The position numbers were made by a program, and so were the translations under genes. Positions 46,250 through 57,049 of a stretch of 64,000 bases of DNA are shown one piece after another. The notes below the pieces were generated by a model that was given only the letters and a program-made list of their open reading frames with translations, had not been told where the DNA came from and made no database searches. Positions within the stretch are counted from its first letter, which is position 1. Every line of letters starts with the position of its first letter. Source of the stretch: Hymenopus coronatus (Eukaryota; Arthropoda; Insecta; Mantodea; Hymenopodidae); the NCBI GenBank assembly GCA_030762935.1, contig CM060881.1, positions 104,446,501-104,510,500 of the forward strand. The letters are read 5' to 3'.

Positions 46250-46559
46250 ACGCACTAATATGTAGAGAGTCTTAAACAAATTAAATCAAACTTTAAACCA
46301 TTATATATATTATAAACTTTAAGATATATAAAAATAAAAGCAGTCACATATTGAGCAAGCAATGAGATTTTTTTTTCAGTTCGCCTGAAAAAAAATTTTG
46401 TTGAATAAAACATTAGTAATTTTATTCATACTACAAGAATTTTTAAGTTAAAACTCATGGTTCTATAACTAAATGAAAGAATACATTTGATTCAGTGCTA
46501 TTATGAAAACAAGACTAAGAAAACTTAAAATCCTTAAAAATGTAAGAGCAGGCGCATGT

Positions 46560-46920
46560 TCCAGTCATAAGGTTTAAAAGAAGTAGCCACCGCAATCTCC
46601 AGATCTTAATCCGACCGACTTTTGGTTGTGAAGCTACCTTAACCAACGAGTTTTCTGAACCATCCAACTACAAGTTAGCAACTGAAATATGTAATCCCTC
46701 AAGAAATTGCTAATATTTCAAAATAATATCTGCAAAATGCTGTGAATGGAGTCGAAGAAAGAACGGTATACGTTGAACAAGAGAGCGGAAGACATCTCTC
46801 TAATGTTTTATAAAACCCCATTATTTGCACATTATGTAACTTTTTGTTTTTGTACTATCTCAAATCGTATAATATTTACAGCGGTGTAAAATTTGAAGTT
46901 ACCTTTGAAAGCCCGTTTAT
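46560..46920 (+). pseudogene. Tc1/mariner-superfamily transposase 3' end
   Basis: Encodes, with frameshifts, PPQSPDLNPTDFWL then SYLNQRVF, and QEIANISK with LQNAVNGVEERTVYVEQESG before a stop near 46,812. The 3' flank (CATTATGTAACTTTTTGTTT, ATAATATTTACAGCGGTGTA) aligns with the flank of the copy at 965-1,290 (minus). Only the part after the second catalytic residue is present. Confidence 0.65.
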
Positions 46921-47165
46921 AGCAGATTTGATTTTACCCATGGGTGTATTTGTGTGAATTTGTTTTATCATTGCTGCATTTATATTTTATCTATCTTCTA
47001 CGCCATTCTCTGGCATACATACGTGGCTAAATACAAGGATAACACTTAGAACAATTGTTCTGTAGGTTACAAGTCGTTTGTTCCTAAAATTAGGATTTTT
47101 GGGGAATCCAACAGTCCCTATAGTCTTTACTTGTTGTGGGAAGTCTGCTACCGTGAACAGTGCGA

Positions 47166-48050
47166 ATGGAAGCTAATTTGACGTGGGTATCAAAATTAAA
47201 GAAAGGGTTGGAAACCATTGGGATGGGATACATGTGGTAGGCGGGGCAGGTAAACAGACGGAGTATTTGGAGAAAAATTAAGAACCACCTCTGTGATATT
47301 AACAGACAGTAAATAATTACGCAATTCACAAATAAGGTTTCATTAGAAGTACAGTCTGGTCTAAAATCGGAATCGGTTATGGAACTATACATCAATATAG
47401 GTACCAAACTCATTAGAGAGGGACTCGCATGGCTTAGACTAGGAGCATGGAGGAGCACAATAATTGCTGACGAGAGTGTAATGAGAATCCATCCCATTTG
47501 CGAGGAGGAAGAGTCGTGGACCTATATCTTGGCAATATGTAATGGTACGGAGGAATGGAGGGAAAACTATTTACTTCGATTCTTTACCACCGTGAATGTA
47601 GAGCTAGAAGCATGTTGGACGCTACTGGGAGGCACGGAAGACGTGGACGGGCTAGGTAAATCTGTACTTAAGGCAAGAACAGCTGAGATCTGAGAAGACT
47701 ACCATTAGAAAAGAGGGGGAGAGGGATTAGAACAGCTAAACAAAAGTGACTAAAAGGTTTTAAATAATATATTTTATGTCATACTTATGCCATTGTGTAT
47801 ATATTATGTGTGTATATTTTTTAAGTGTATTTAACTACAATAATAGGGTACATTTATGCTTCTGAGTAAGGTGTATTCTGAGCTGTTTACTCTGTAAATT
47901 TGTTGTTGTTGTTATTGTTTTATTATTGCTTTTTATTTTCTGTATTACAAACGCCGTACGGTTCTGTGGAACCGTGCGCTTGCTGAAGTTCAATGTATGG
48001 TATTGTTATATCAATAAATATACTTATTTGTTCATTCATTCATACATATA
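47166..48050 (+). pseudogene. LINE ORF2 C-terminus and 3' tail (non-LTR retrotransposon)
   Basis: A single 176-codon frame (47,166-47,693) broken by two stops: MEANLTWVSKLKKGLETIGM, then WRKIKNHLCDINRQ, then GLAWLRLGAWRST and a Cys/His-type end (ICEEEESWTYILAICNGTEE, WRENYLLRFF). This is the post-RT region of a LINE ORF2. The following AT-rich 3' UTR has AATAAATATACTTATTTG near 48,013 and a short ATTC tetranucleotide tail, as some non-LTR elements have. The 5' part is lost. The overlapping 135-codon minus frame is antisense noise. Confidence 0.7.
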
Positions 48051-48054
48051 AAAT

Positions 48055-49598
48055 GAGAACCACGTATGTGATGATATTTGTATTATACATAAAAGGTTAT
48101 TCATTGGAACTATGAGCGTAAAGCTTGTGCACATGTTAAAGCGTAAATTATGTTATTAGATAGCACTTATTTAACCCCTCTTAACTGCTTGGTCATATAA
48201 TCGCGATGCTTCCATTTGTAATAATAGATGTGTTGGTTGGTAGCATCTGACACAGCCATTTTCCTGCGCTCATGTCACTTTCGTTTCACGCCAAGTAGAC
48301 AGTGTAAGAGTGAAATCTAAACTCAGGCAGAGCTATAGTGATCCCTACAGCCAGCGTGCTGATAAGATATCTCTCTGTCAATAGAATCATGCTACGTAAG
48401 CAATGATGTCACCTTTGTTGCCAGATGTAACAAGCATACATCAATGCAGTTTCAGTTGACACCAAATGATCCTACTGTAATTGTAAATAAAAGCAATAGT
48501 AATGACAGTGACATCGACTTTTGAAGCAACGATGGAGATGAAGGTGGTTTTGGCCCTGCCAAGCGGCTGAGAGTTTTAGTGCTGTGACCATGGATGGGAT
48601 GAAGTGGCAACAGCGGCCGCGAGGAAACGCAACTGTCACGGATCACTACGGATCTCTCCGAGTTTACAAACATTTTCAAATGGGATGAGGTTTGTCCTTG
48701 AGAGCCACTAGGTCGGCAGCCAATCAGAGTGCTGCTGTGTTGATATATTGCATTCCCGCTAACTGGGGAGTAACGCGCTGAGTGATTTCGTCTCTCATAA
48801 TACCACTTGTGCTAAGACAAAATATTCAAATTTTGCAACAAATAATTCACGAGGAAGATAGTGGCTATTATTTGTAGCAGGACCGTAAAAACCACCGATT
48901 TTTAACTCAAATAGTTTTCATAATACACATGGCAATGCAGAGCACGATAGCACATCTTATTCGCTGCAGAGTAGAACTCTTCCCATTTGAAAAGCATAGT
49001 CTGATGCGTTGTATACATCTGTACCACATGGTTCCAACTGTACTCAGACTGTATATAGCTTTTAAGTCTCATGCCTGCTATATTACTTTGCTCCGCGATA
49101 GTTGGATGGGGCTGATATACCGCCAGATCTATCTGGTTTCACCATCTGTGGATATATAGCAGCATAAATACAATTACCCTCAATTTTTTTCAGTTTTACT
49201 ATTATTTTAGCTGGAAGGTAGAATTTGAGTCGTGTTAAATATTCAAACCGGTATTTACGTTGGTGATTGATCGGTCCATGAGATACGAGACGAGAATTTC
49301 CGGAATGCGGGCCACAAAAGTTACAGTCTGGGCCATCAGGATCGCTCATATTAATATTCTAATAAGCTCCCCATTCTCATTTACACCCGCCATTCTGTAA
49401 ACCTCACATTCCCGTCAGAACGTAATAAAATTCTAACAAAAATGGGTACACGTCTAAGACGCCTTTGGACTGCCCTCAGTCTGTCAACGGCTCTTGTCGT
49501 GTACCTTTCTTCTTATAAGCAAAATGCTAGAAAATTAATCCACATTGTTTATTTAATAATCATTGGATGAATACTAATAAAGTTGATGGATGAAATTA
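48055..49598. other. Unassigned DNA with a possible transposase-like remnant
   Basis: About 1.5 kb. The plus frame from 48,447 reads QLTPNDPTVIVNKSNSNDSD, later GDEGGFGPAKRLRVLVL, then a frame with SEFTNIFKWDE. An acidic, serine/aspartate-rich start and an internal FTxIFKWDE phrase recall piggyBac-type transposase N-termini, but the match is too weak to assert. The 88-codon minus frame at 49,083-49,349 is unidentified. Confidence 0.25.
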
Positions 49599-49599
49599 T

Positions 49600-49878
49600 T
49601 TCTTTCTATAGCACTATGTACACTGCACATAGGAGATAGAGAATATATTGTACTCATCCCAGAAATCCCAAACTACATGTTTTGAGAACCCCTGAATCAA
49701 AAAAAGTATTTTTAGTATTCGAATAGAGGGTAAGGCAATAAAATCTAAGACTACTGCGGGTAAAACTATTCAAAGAGTTAATAATCGGAACAAGTTTACC
49801 AATAAAGGCATTAACACGAATTATAATTACATCTGAAGAAGTAATGTCACATGCAATGAAGATATATCAGTGTGTGTG

Positions 49879-49930
<52 letters not shown>

Positions 49931-50510
49931 GGCAGCATAGCTGAAAAACGAAAAAAACCTTAATTACCAAAATTAGGACCTATTTACTGTCGGTATTTTC
50001 CAAGGATGCGACACAAAGATTTTCGGAAAATCCCCCCACCCCAAACTACTCTTACATGGAATTGTTTTCGAAATGTTAGATTTTCTCAAAAATCATTCTA
50101 ACGATTTTGATTAAAATACCATATGTTTTAGATATTTTATAACAAACGAAATGTATATCTTGAATTTTCTGGAACTAATCTGACGTCCTGCTCATTCTGA
50201 ATGATTTTTGCATAACTGATAAACCATAAGCGGTAAACAAAAACACACTACAAAAATATAGATATCTTTAAAGTGCACAATTTATGTCAGATACACCTTT
50301 TTGTAGTTTTAACCGTTTCCTTGTTATAGGTTTCAATTTTAAATTATTTAAACTTTTCTCAAAGAGAAAGTAATCTTTTGTTTCTTAGCTCATGGTACGT
50401 AAACAGAACCGAATTTTAAATGTTTCACATAGATTTTAAAAGATTAATAATATTTTCTAGGAATAGTTTATAAAACAGGTTCGAGAAAGTCATGTGAATG
50501 GAACGCATAT
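49600..50510 (-). repeat. Family A repeat with foreign insert and (TG)n
   Basis: Right-end blocks at 49,600-49,715, then about 150 bp of unrelated sequence (49,716-49,866), then a TG microsatellite at the CA-tract position and a regular copy: GGGCAGCATAGCTGAAAAAC, CAAGGATGCGACACAAAGAT, AGTCATGTGAATGGAACGCA. Confidence 0.75.
49867..49927. repeat. (TG)n microsatellite
   Basis: TG run with one imperfection, inside a Family A copy at the same place as the GT run at 13,778. Confidence 0.95.
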
Positions 50511-50575
50511 GGTTTTAATTTTATTTGCATTGTTAACCGCACTATAAAATGGTTGATATCCCAAACAGTGACATA

Positions 50576-50610
50576 GGACATGGAGAAAGTCATGTAGAAG
50601 CGAAATATCA
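50576..50610 (-). repeat. Family A 5'-tip fragment
   Basis: GGACATGGAGAAAGTCATGT resembles the inverted start of the family. Confidence 0.35.
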
Positions 50611-50659
50611 TATTTATTTGTTTTTAATTATTACTTGTGGCAATTATTACACTCTTTTA

Positions 50660-51000
50660 TCAGGCTAAGTGGCTCAGACGTTTCGAATGTGAATAGCATT
50701 CGGAAGGTCCTGGGACGAATTCCCGCGGTCAGCTCTCTGAACTATGTTTTTTTTTCGGTAGTTTTTCCGGATCACTAGCCAAATGTTTGGGAGGTTTCTT
50801 AATTTTTCCGAACTACCTGTCCCTTCATTTCCCTTCACCATTTCATCCAAGCGGTCTCTTTTAGGATTGTAAGTGTCGGTGAGAACTGCGGTAGAGGCGC
50901 CCTTCCGTGAGCTGTCAATACAACTCACGGCATAGTTTGGTCATACCTGAAGCAGAGCTCCTAGTGCTCTCCGCGTCGGGATGACGAACTGCTTAGAATC
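50660..51000 (+). repeat. tRNA-derived SINE, family S8
   Basis: CTAAGTGGCTCAGACGTTTC (A-box), GGTCCTGGGACGAATTCCCG (B-box), then a moderately GC-rich body (CCTGTCCCTTCATTTCCCTT, GAGAACTGCGGTAGAGGCGC). Only copy seen in the window; 3' limit uncertain. Confidence 0.5.
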
Positions 51001-51003
51001 TGA

Positions 51004-51375
51004 ATAGTTAGAGTCAGATTGAAAAATGCAATGCCATAGCCGAGATTTGAACCACGGATCTCCCGGTCTCTAGCCGGTTGCTCTACTTCTGAGCTACCAT
51101 GGCAACATGACCATTTTATTTGGCTGTACTATAAATCCAGGGACGTTGTAAGCCGCCATTGGGGTATGTCATCTCAAAATAATTTGATATTACCTTGTGA
51201 TTTGGCGGGAAACATGAGAGTCAGTTGAGAAATTTAATGCCGTGCTGGCATATTGCCATGGTATTTCAGTGGTAATGCGGCCTGCTACAGACCGGGAGAT
51301 CGTAGTGGAAATCTCTGCTATGGCTTAGAATAGTTCAATCTGACTTGTGAGAAAAATAATTAAATTGATTAAAAA
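51004..51375. mobile_element. S2 composite, second copy
   Basis: Left arm minus (51,004-51,108: ATTTGAACCACGGATCTCCC, GAGCTACCATGGCAACATG), spacer (51,110-51,240: TTGTAAGCCGCCATTGGGGT, ACCTTGTGATTTGGCGGGAA), right arm plus (51,245-51,375: ATTGCCATGGTATTTCAGTG, degraded B-box, tail GAGAAAAATAATTAAATT). The spacer runs opposite to that at 7,270-7,440. I could not define a target duplication here. Confidence 0.6.
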
Positions 51376-51379
51376 TTAA

Positions 51380-52185
51380 ATTAGGCACCCTCCAAGGGGG
51401 CTCTTCCCCGCTTTCCGGTTTCGCTGCCCTTTGATATTATTTCATTCCATCCTATCTTCCTGGGGTCTGACGTACAATAAGCCACTGGCTGCCCCCCCCC
51501 CGACATTACACACACACATAAACGCACTCAAGCACATCGTTCTGTACAACCGCAGTTTGCTTTCGCTTGGAACGGAGCGAGTGAATCGCAAAAGATGTGA
51601 ATTGACGTATTATAGATTTTGTGTCACGTACCTTACATAGGATATCGACACCGCTGAAAACTACACAGATGAGCTTTCGGTTAATTGCACGCCTCTCTAG
51701 ATTCCATAAGTCACTGAACCTGACGCTTTCTGACACAAAATATTTTGAAACTAGTTTGTTAACTTGGAAAGCTAAATGTCCAGACTTGGTTTGTAACACA
51801 GCGGGACCGCATTAACTTTTGATTAAATCCTCAAAGCACTCTATAGTTGGGCGTGGAGCTCTGATTCCTTTGACAAACAGAAGTTAACTATCCCGTCTAA
51901 CTAAAACTACTTCAAAGGGAACCCTTTGAAAGATAGTAAAGGTTTCAACATAAAACAAACAAATGCATATTGGAGGCAAGTATGTCCGAATTACATTAGC
52001 ATTCAAATAGTTTTCCTTCAAAGAAGAAATCTAATGAAAACTAATGTATGTAGCAATAAAAGTAGCAATACATAAAATAGAATCATGAATACCATCTGCA
52101 TGATATTGTTCAGTGAATAAGCTGCTAACAACAGTTCCATTACACCTCCATTAGGAACAAGCTTTATGTTGGTTATTACACCTCT
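51380..52185. other. Unassigned DNA
   Basis: No recognised gene. Overlapping frames on both strands at 51,506-51,815 (97 and 64 codons) lack motifs. C-run at about 51,493-51,502. Confidence 0.35.
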
Positions 52186-52189
52186 GTTC

Positions 52190-52455
52190 CAAACCTCAGA
52201 AGAAAGGAATGAACTGAGAGCATATCCCGGGTGACTGGAACCAGGAACGATGAGACAACGATGACAGGGTCCCAAGCGTTCCCAGATAGAAGCAACCCGA
52301 CATCCGGACAGGCCCACCAGAGAGGAATCAACGCCCCCACCAAGTGTGATCTTTATCATGGCAACCAACGGAAGTCATGGACGGAGAACTTCACAATGAA
52401 CTGCAATTTCCCAGGCCACGCTGCACTCAGCATCTTAGCCGGCACTTATTTCTAT
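52190..52455. other. GC-richer block of unknown origin
   Basis: Compositionally distinct (GACAGGGTCCCAAGCGTTCC, AACCCGACATCCGGACAGGC). No match to other parts of the window and no domain in any frame. Confidence 0.3.
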
Positions 52456-52527
52456 TAAAACAGGAATTAAAATTAAAATATTTCCATCCACATTTTTGAC
52501 ATAAAATATTTAATAAACATTGATTGC

Positions 52528-52748
52528 TTTCTCTAGCTCAGATGTATAGTGTCCATAATAGAAAACGTATTGTATTCCACCAAAAATTCTTCGATGTCGA
52601 GATTACGCCGGAAATGTATGTTATGAGGTCTCCAGATTAAGAAAAAAAAAGCATTTTTAGAAAATGCTCAGCGCGTATATGTATGAGGTGTCTGTGGATA
52701 GCATAGCTCCAAAACCGTTAAATACCAAGCTTTCAAGAAAATTCTCCA
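52528..52748 (-). repeat. Family A repeat, 3' third
   Basis: Hairpin remnant, TTCGATGTCGAGATTACGCC, GATAGCATAGCTCCAAAACC, to TCAAGAAAATTCTCC, where orientation switches. Confidence 0.65.
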
Positions 52749-52786
52749 AGGAATAACTAAAAAATAATAAAATCCACGAAAAAATT
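52749..52786 (+). repeat. Family A fragment left of the numt
   Basis: AAGGAATAACTAAAAAATAA and AATCCACGAAAAAAT correspond to the middle of the family; continues after the numt. Confidence 0.5.
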
Positions 52787-53170
52787 ATTTACGGGTGTTT
52801 GAATATTTAATAGGAATTGGTATATTAATAAATGTATTTTGGTTATCAAATAGATTAGTAGGGGGTTAATATTTTTACGTCAAGTGGATATAAAAGCTTT
52901 AATTGCCTATTCTTCTGTAGCTCATATGGGGTTAGTAATTGGGGGTTTAATAGCATTAAATACTTGAGGATTTTATATAACTTTTGTTTTAATAATTGCT
53001 CATGGTTTATGTTCTTCAGGTTTATTTTGTTTAGCTAATATTAGTTATGAATGTTTAGGTATACGGATATTATTAATTAATAAAGGTTTATTAAATTTGA
53101 TGCCTAGAATGACATTATGATGATTTTTATTATCTTCTTGTGTTATAGCAGCTCCTCCTCCATTAATATC
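52787..53170 (+). pseudogene. ND4: Nuclear mitochondrial insertion: ND4 fragment
   Basis: Translated with the invertebrate mitochondrial code (ATA Met, TGA Trp, AGA Ser), it reads LRVFEYLMGIGMLMNVFWLS then, after a one-base deletion in a G-run at 52,861-52,865, [80 protein letters not shown] and LSSCVMAAPPPL. This is the middle of NADH dehydrogenase subunit 4, a membrane proton-pumping subunit of complex I (about 125 of some 440 residues). TGA codons and the frameshift preclude nuclear expression. The frame is otherwise intact, so a fairly recent transfer. Family A sequence flanks both sides. Confidence 0.92.
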
Positions 53171-53590
53171 ATGTGGTTTAACAGATCTACATTTTTGTGT
53201 AGTAAGTTTTTGTCTATCTCTTACGATTTACCAGATATGCAAAATTCACTAAAACTCATCCCCAACTGAGAGTTTTTCAGAGTCTATTAGCAGAAAATTC
53301 ATTTTGTCATGTAAGTATCCTTAATACACGGTATTTTAATAAAAAATGAGAAAATAAAATGTTTTGGCAATTTTCCCATGTAAACATAATTTAGGATGGA
53401 ATTTTCCTCGTAATTATCTTGTCGCATTCTTGGAAGATACTAAACTTAGTCACGCGGACACAGACACACAGAAATTTTCATAAAAAGCTTTGCTGGATAG
53501 AGGGGCTCTAAAACACGTATTTCTGGTGAAATACCAGTATCGAAATTTTGGGTGGAGTGCAACCATGTACTATGTAGAGAAAGTATAAGT
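53171..53590 (+). repeat. Family A repeat, right of the numt
   Basis: Resumes at TGTGGTTTAACAGATCTACA and runs through GTCTATCTCTTACGATTTAC and ATACCAGTATCGAAATTTTG to TATGTAGAGAAAGT. Confidence 0.75.
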
Positions 53591-53594
53591 AAGT

Positions 53595-53940
53595 TAACTC
53601 ACAATATTGTTATATCAAAATTAGTTGACTTATATATCTGTAAACAACTCTGTCAGTTTAAGATTACATCGAATCAAAGATAATTAAAGTTTTCAGTTGA
53701 TTATGCAACTAACCTTATATCAATGTTTACATTCAATTTCGTTCTTCCATTTAATGCGCTGCAAACCCTCAAAGAAGCAACCGAATGAAGGATGAACGAA
53801 GTGACAATGGAAACGACATGGAGGGACAAGAAATTCGGGGGATGAAATAAACCCAAACAGCATTCACTTGGCGATCCGGCGAAACACCCGAAAAAAAAAC
53901 TACTGATGACGCTGCTAAACTGAAGATCTCTAATGGTGCT
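53595..53940. other. Unassigned DNA
   Basis: No recognised gene or repeat. Confidence 0.4.
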
Positions 53941-53944
53941 CTAA

Positions 53945-53964
53945 CGTGCGTGTGCGTGTGTGTG

Positions 53965-54009
<45 letters not shown>
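53945..54009. repeat. (GT)n(TA)n compound microsatellite
   Basis: GT run passing into TA run. Confidence 0.95.
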
Positions 54010-54130
54010 TATAACCTGTAAAATAAAGCAATTGAGCTCAAAATGTATTAAATTCATAAACCGTTTACAAAAAATGCATCCAATAATACTCACATCTTCA
54101 GTACATTTCTGTTAAAATAACGTTTTCAAG

Positions 54131-55892
54131 AAAAGTTTATAAGCCTTATGAACTCATACAATTCACTACAAGAAGTGATGTTGGCTTTAACAGTGGGAAG
54201 CACAAGTCTGTAGGTCTGTTCCTTGGAGGTGTCCAAGTATTATTCATAACAGAAAAGCCTCTTTCAACAGTAGCAGACGTTGTAGATAAACACACACAGA
54301 ATTCGATTAAGTTTAACATGTTCCTGACAGAAATATTCGATAGCAAGATAAATAATTATCCTTATTTAATTGAAATTAAGTAAGACGCAAATTAAGCACA
54401 GTATAGTAAGCATAGAAAACACAGCTTGCCCCTTTTCTGTCAACGTCATTGATGAATACTTTAAATCTGAATTCCATTCGGCGTTTTTCAATGCACGCTC
54501 ATTAAATAGATCATCAAAACTGGCGGAGTGATTTACAAAATTTTTCCCACAATTTTAAGTACTGAATACTGCAATCATAAAAGTTCTTAATCATATTAAC
54601 AAATTCTTTCTCCTTAATGTCATCATTTTTCTTCAGCTCACTGAAGAGCTGTTTTGCAGAAGATGTCATAATCTTTTCAGTTTTCTCACTGTAAGCTGAG
54701 AAACTACGTAACGGTATACTAGGACAATTTCTATTGAAATTATGTAATCACTTTCCAGATTTAACACAGCCTTATTGAAAATCTGCAATGTATCCACCAA
54801 ATATATTAAATACAATTCACTCTGGGGATTTGTAAAAAAATCAAACAAGAGCTTAGGGCAGTGATCGCAAGATAGAAAGTAAGATTTCCGAACAGAAAAC
54901 ATCAGAAGAAGTCTCTCAATAGCTGGCAGTAAGCTGAAAAACCTAGTACTACTGTGAGTTAATAACTTTCTATGTTCAATTTCTACAAAGTCGCAGAATT
55001 CTTTCAGCTTAATGGTTGTTACTGAGTATATGTGAAAGGATTTGTACACTTTTATGACAATAGCCTCAATGTCAAGTGGAAGACCATCACAAGCTGTTTG
55101 CACCGAGTTATGTACTATGTGGGCTGAAGAATCTATGCCCAACAAAGGTCTCTCCAAGCTACTTTATAGTTTTCTAAAGACATTCTTTTCGCCACTCCAA
55201 AATTAGTGTTCGTATTATTAACAGTGAAATAAACCAATTTTGTATCTAGATTATGTTTTTTCAAATACTCAGTAGTGTATTCACTCAACAGCTGAGACGT
55301 TTCTCATGGTAATTCAGCAAATTGCAACAATTTTGTCTGACCTCCGTCTTGAGCACTGAAAGCCCTTCTTACAATTGGTATTATTATATGGTCTTTTCTG
55401 TTGCAGCTATCAAGAGTTACAGTAATATGATTCACTTCTTCAAGGGGTTTTAATGCAATATTAGAAATAAATGGAGGCATCACATTCACAATAGTAACCT
55501 CTGTTTTAATTCTGACTGATCAAAACTGCTCTCAAAGAATTTCTTAACAAGCTGCGATGTACAGTGTCTGACTAAGGAATTGATGCCTGAACCTGAAGTT
55601 CAGAGCATGCTGCGCAGAATGTGACGTAAATGTTGCTTTCTTGGCAGCACAAGCAAGTTCGCTGGAACTCAGTTCTTTACTTTTAAAATAAGCCGCGATA
55701 TTTCGTGATGAAGCAGTATAAGCAGGTTTCTTATGTTTGCCAGTTTTCAGGTGGTTTTTCAGTATCTCCCCTGCCTTAATGAAGTACAGAAAATACTCCA
55801 TTACATTTTGAGCACTGCACACAATCGTTACTATCACCATTATTTTCAAAAACTTGAAGTATTTCATTAAACACACACTTTGTTTTCTCCAT
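54131..55892 (-). pseudogene. hAT-family transposase pseudogene
   Basis: From the minus-strand ATG at 55,892: CVQCSKCNGVF followed by NHLKTGKHKKP forms a BED-type zinc finger (C-x2-C, H-x5-H). Then NIAAYFKSKELSSSELACAA, NHITVTLDSCNRKDHIIIPI (first catalytic Asp region), FTVNNTNTNFG (second catalytic position, Asp replaced by Asn), GIDSSAHIVHNSVQTACDGL, STRFFSLLPAIERLL and the C-terminal dimerisation block CVCLSTTSATVERGFSVMNN with TWTPPRNR near 54,210. Order and length (about 590 codons) fit a hAT transposase of the BED-type group found in many animals. Multiple frameshifts and stops make it dead. Terminal inverted repeats and the 8-bp duplication were not located. Confidence 0.88.
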
Positions 55893-55899
55893 AGTTATC

Positions 55900-56270
55900 C
55901 CATAAACCCGAAACGATTAGAAACAGTTAATATTATTCCTTTTAATGCAACAAAAAGTTTTGGAATTATACCGTTTAACTCCATTTACACCTGGTGATCA
56001 TACGATCTTAGAGTAATATACGTGGACACAGCACAGGAAGGAGTCAGCAACTAAACAAAGACAAAACCAGTATTACGACAGTACTTCCTGTTCCGGAAAG
56101 CGAATTCGCAGGACAGGAAATGGAGTACCGTTGTTTAAACAAAGGAACTGTGCTAGAACAATGCTGCCAATGTCAGTAATACTTACCATAATTTCTTCTT
56201 TGCATCATAGTAAACAATTTTATAAATGTATCATAATAATTGCAAAGATTTGTCTTATATGCGAAACTAC
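55900..56270. other. Unassigned DNA beside the hAT pseudogene
   Basis: Probably includes the 5' terminal region of the hAT element, but no inverted end was confirmed. Confidence 0.3.
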
Positions 56271-56409
56271 GGACATTTTTCTACCCCGGACATTACCCCG
56301 AACCCTGCAACAGAACCAGGACTGTCTGGGCAATGCCCAGACGGTTGGCAATCCTACGTCTTGATTATCAGTGAAGACGGTAAGCGGATCACGCTCACTG
56401 AGAAGTAAA

Positions 56410-56480
56410 TCGGCCCTCCCTAGCCGTGTGAGTTCTGCAATACTTTAAACATACATATTTGTACATATCAAATACGAGAC
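56410..56480 (-). repeat. Weak arm-like copy of the fold-back family
   Basis: GTGAGTTCTGCAATACTTTA and ATATTTGTACATATCAAATA parallel the 40.95-kb arm. Confidence 0.3.
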
Positions 56481-56493
56481 AGTTTCACCACAT

Positions 56494-56497
<4 letters not shown>

Positions 56498-56542
<45 letters not shown>
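56498..56542. repeat. (AT)n microsatellite
   Basis: Pure AT run. Confidence 0.95.
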
Positions 56543-56544
<2 letters not shown>

Positions 56545-56584
56545 CCTTTAAAAATTAAAAATAAGTGAAGGATTGAATGAAATG

Positions 56585-56775
56585 ACTAATGAAACTATAT
56601 GAAAGGTTAGAAAATTCAGAGGGTTCATGTAACTAATCCAGCATTCACAGGACTACCGGGGTAAACCCCGATAAAAGCCATATTTCTGAGTACCGGTCGG
56701 CCAGAATTGAAAACGGGACCTATGGAATGAGAGTCACATGCGTTATCATGGCGCCATCTTACTCGGTGGAACGTA
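56585..56775 (-). repeat. tRNA-derived SINE, family S7
   Basis: Minus strand: GAGTAAGATGGCGCCATGAT (A-box region), CATTCCATAGGTCCCGTTTT with CAATTC (B-box), then GACCGGTACTCAGAAATATG, CGGGGTTTACCCCGGTAGTC and CTGTGAATGCTGGATTAGTT. Single copy here. Confidence 0.5.
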
Positions 56776-56929
56776 AATTATGCAGTTGTATATTATTCTT
56801 ATATTCAGTGAACCTGAGTTACTAAATACGCATCGAAAGCTTTCTACCGTTAAAATACGCAACATATCCACACAATTCCTTACTCCGAATGTAGAAAAGT
56901 TTGATAATAAAACGTGAAAAAAATTGCCC

Positions 56930-57045
56930 GTCTGGGTAGTGTGGTGGTAGCGTGAAGCTTCATGGACCCCGAGATCATTTGAGCATCATTTCACCAATTT
57001 CACTCATCGTCCGATATGACCAACCAGATTAAAGGACGTTAATAT
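56930..57045 (+). repeat. tRNA-derived SINE, family S1, internally deleted
   Basis: Head TCTGGGTAGTGTGGTGGTAG, then a deletion removing the B-box, then GATCATTTGAGCATCATTTC and ATATGACCAACCAGATTAAA. Confidence 0.65.
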
Positions 57046-57049
57046 ATAT

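Noticed and set aside
47090..47497. 135-codon minus frame with a hydrophobic start
   Set aside because: Antisense to a recognisable LINE ORF2 C-terminus on the plus strand.
52787..53170. Genuine mitochondrial genome segment
   Set aside because: Family A repeat flanks both sides and a frameshift is present, so it is a nuclear copy.
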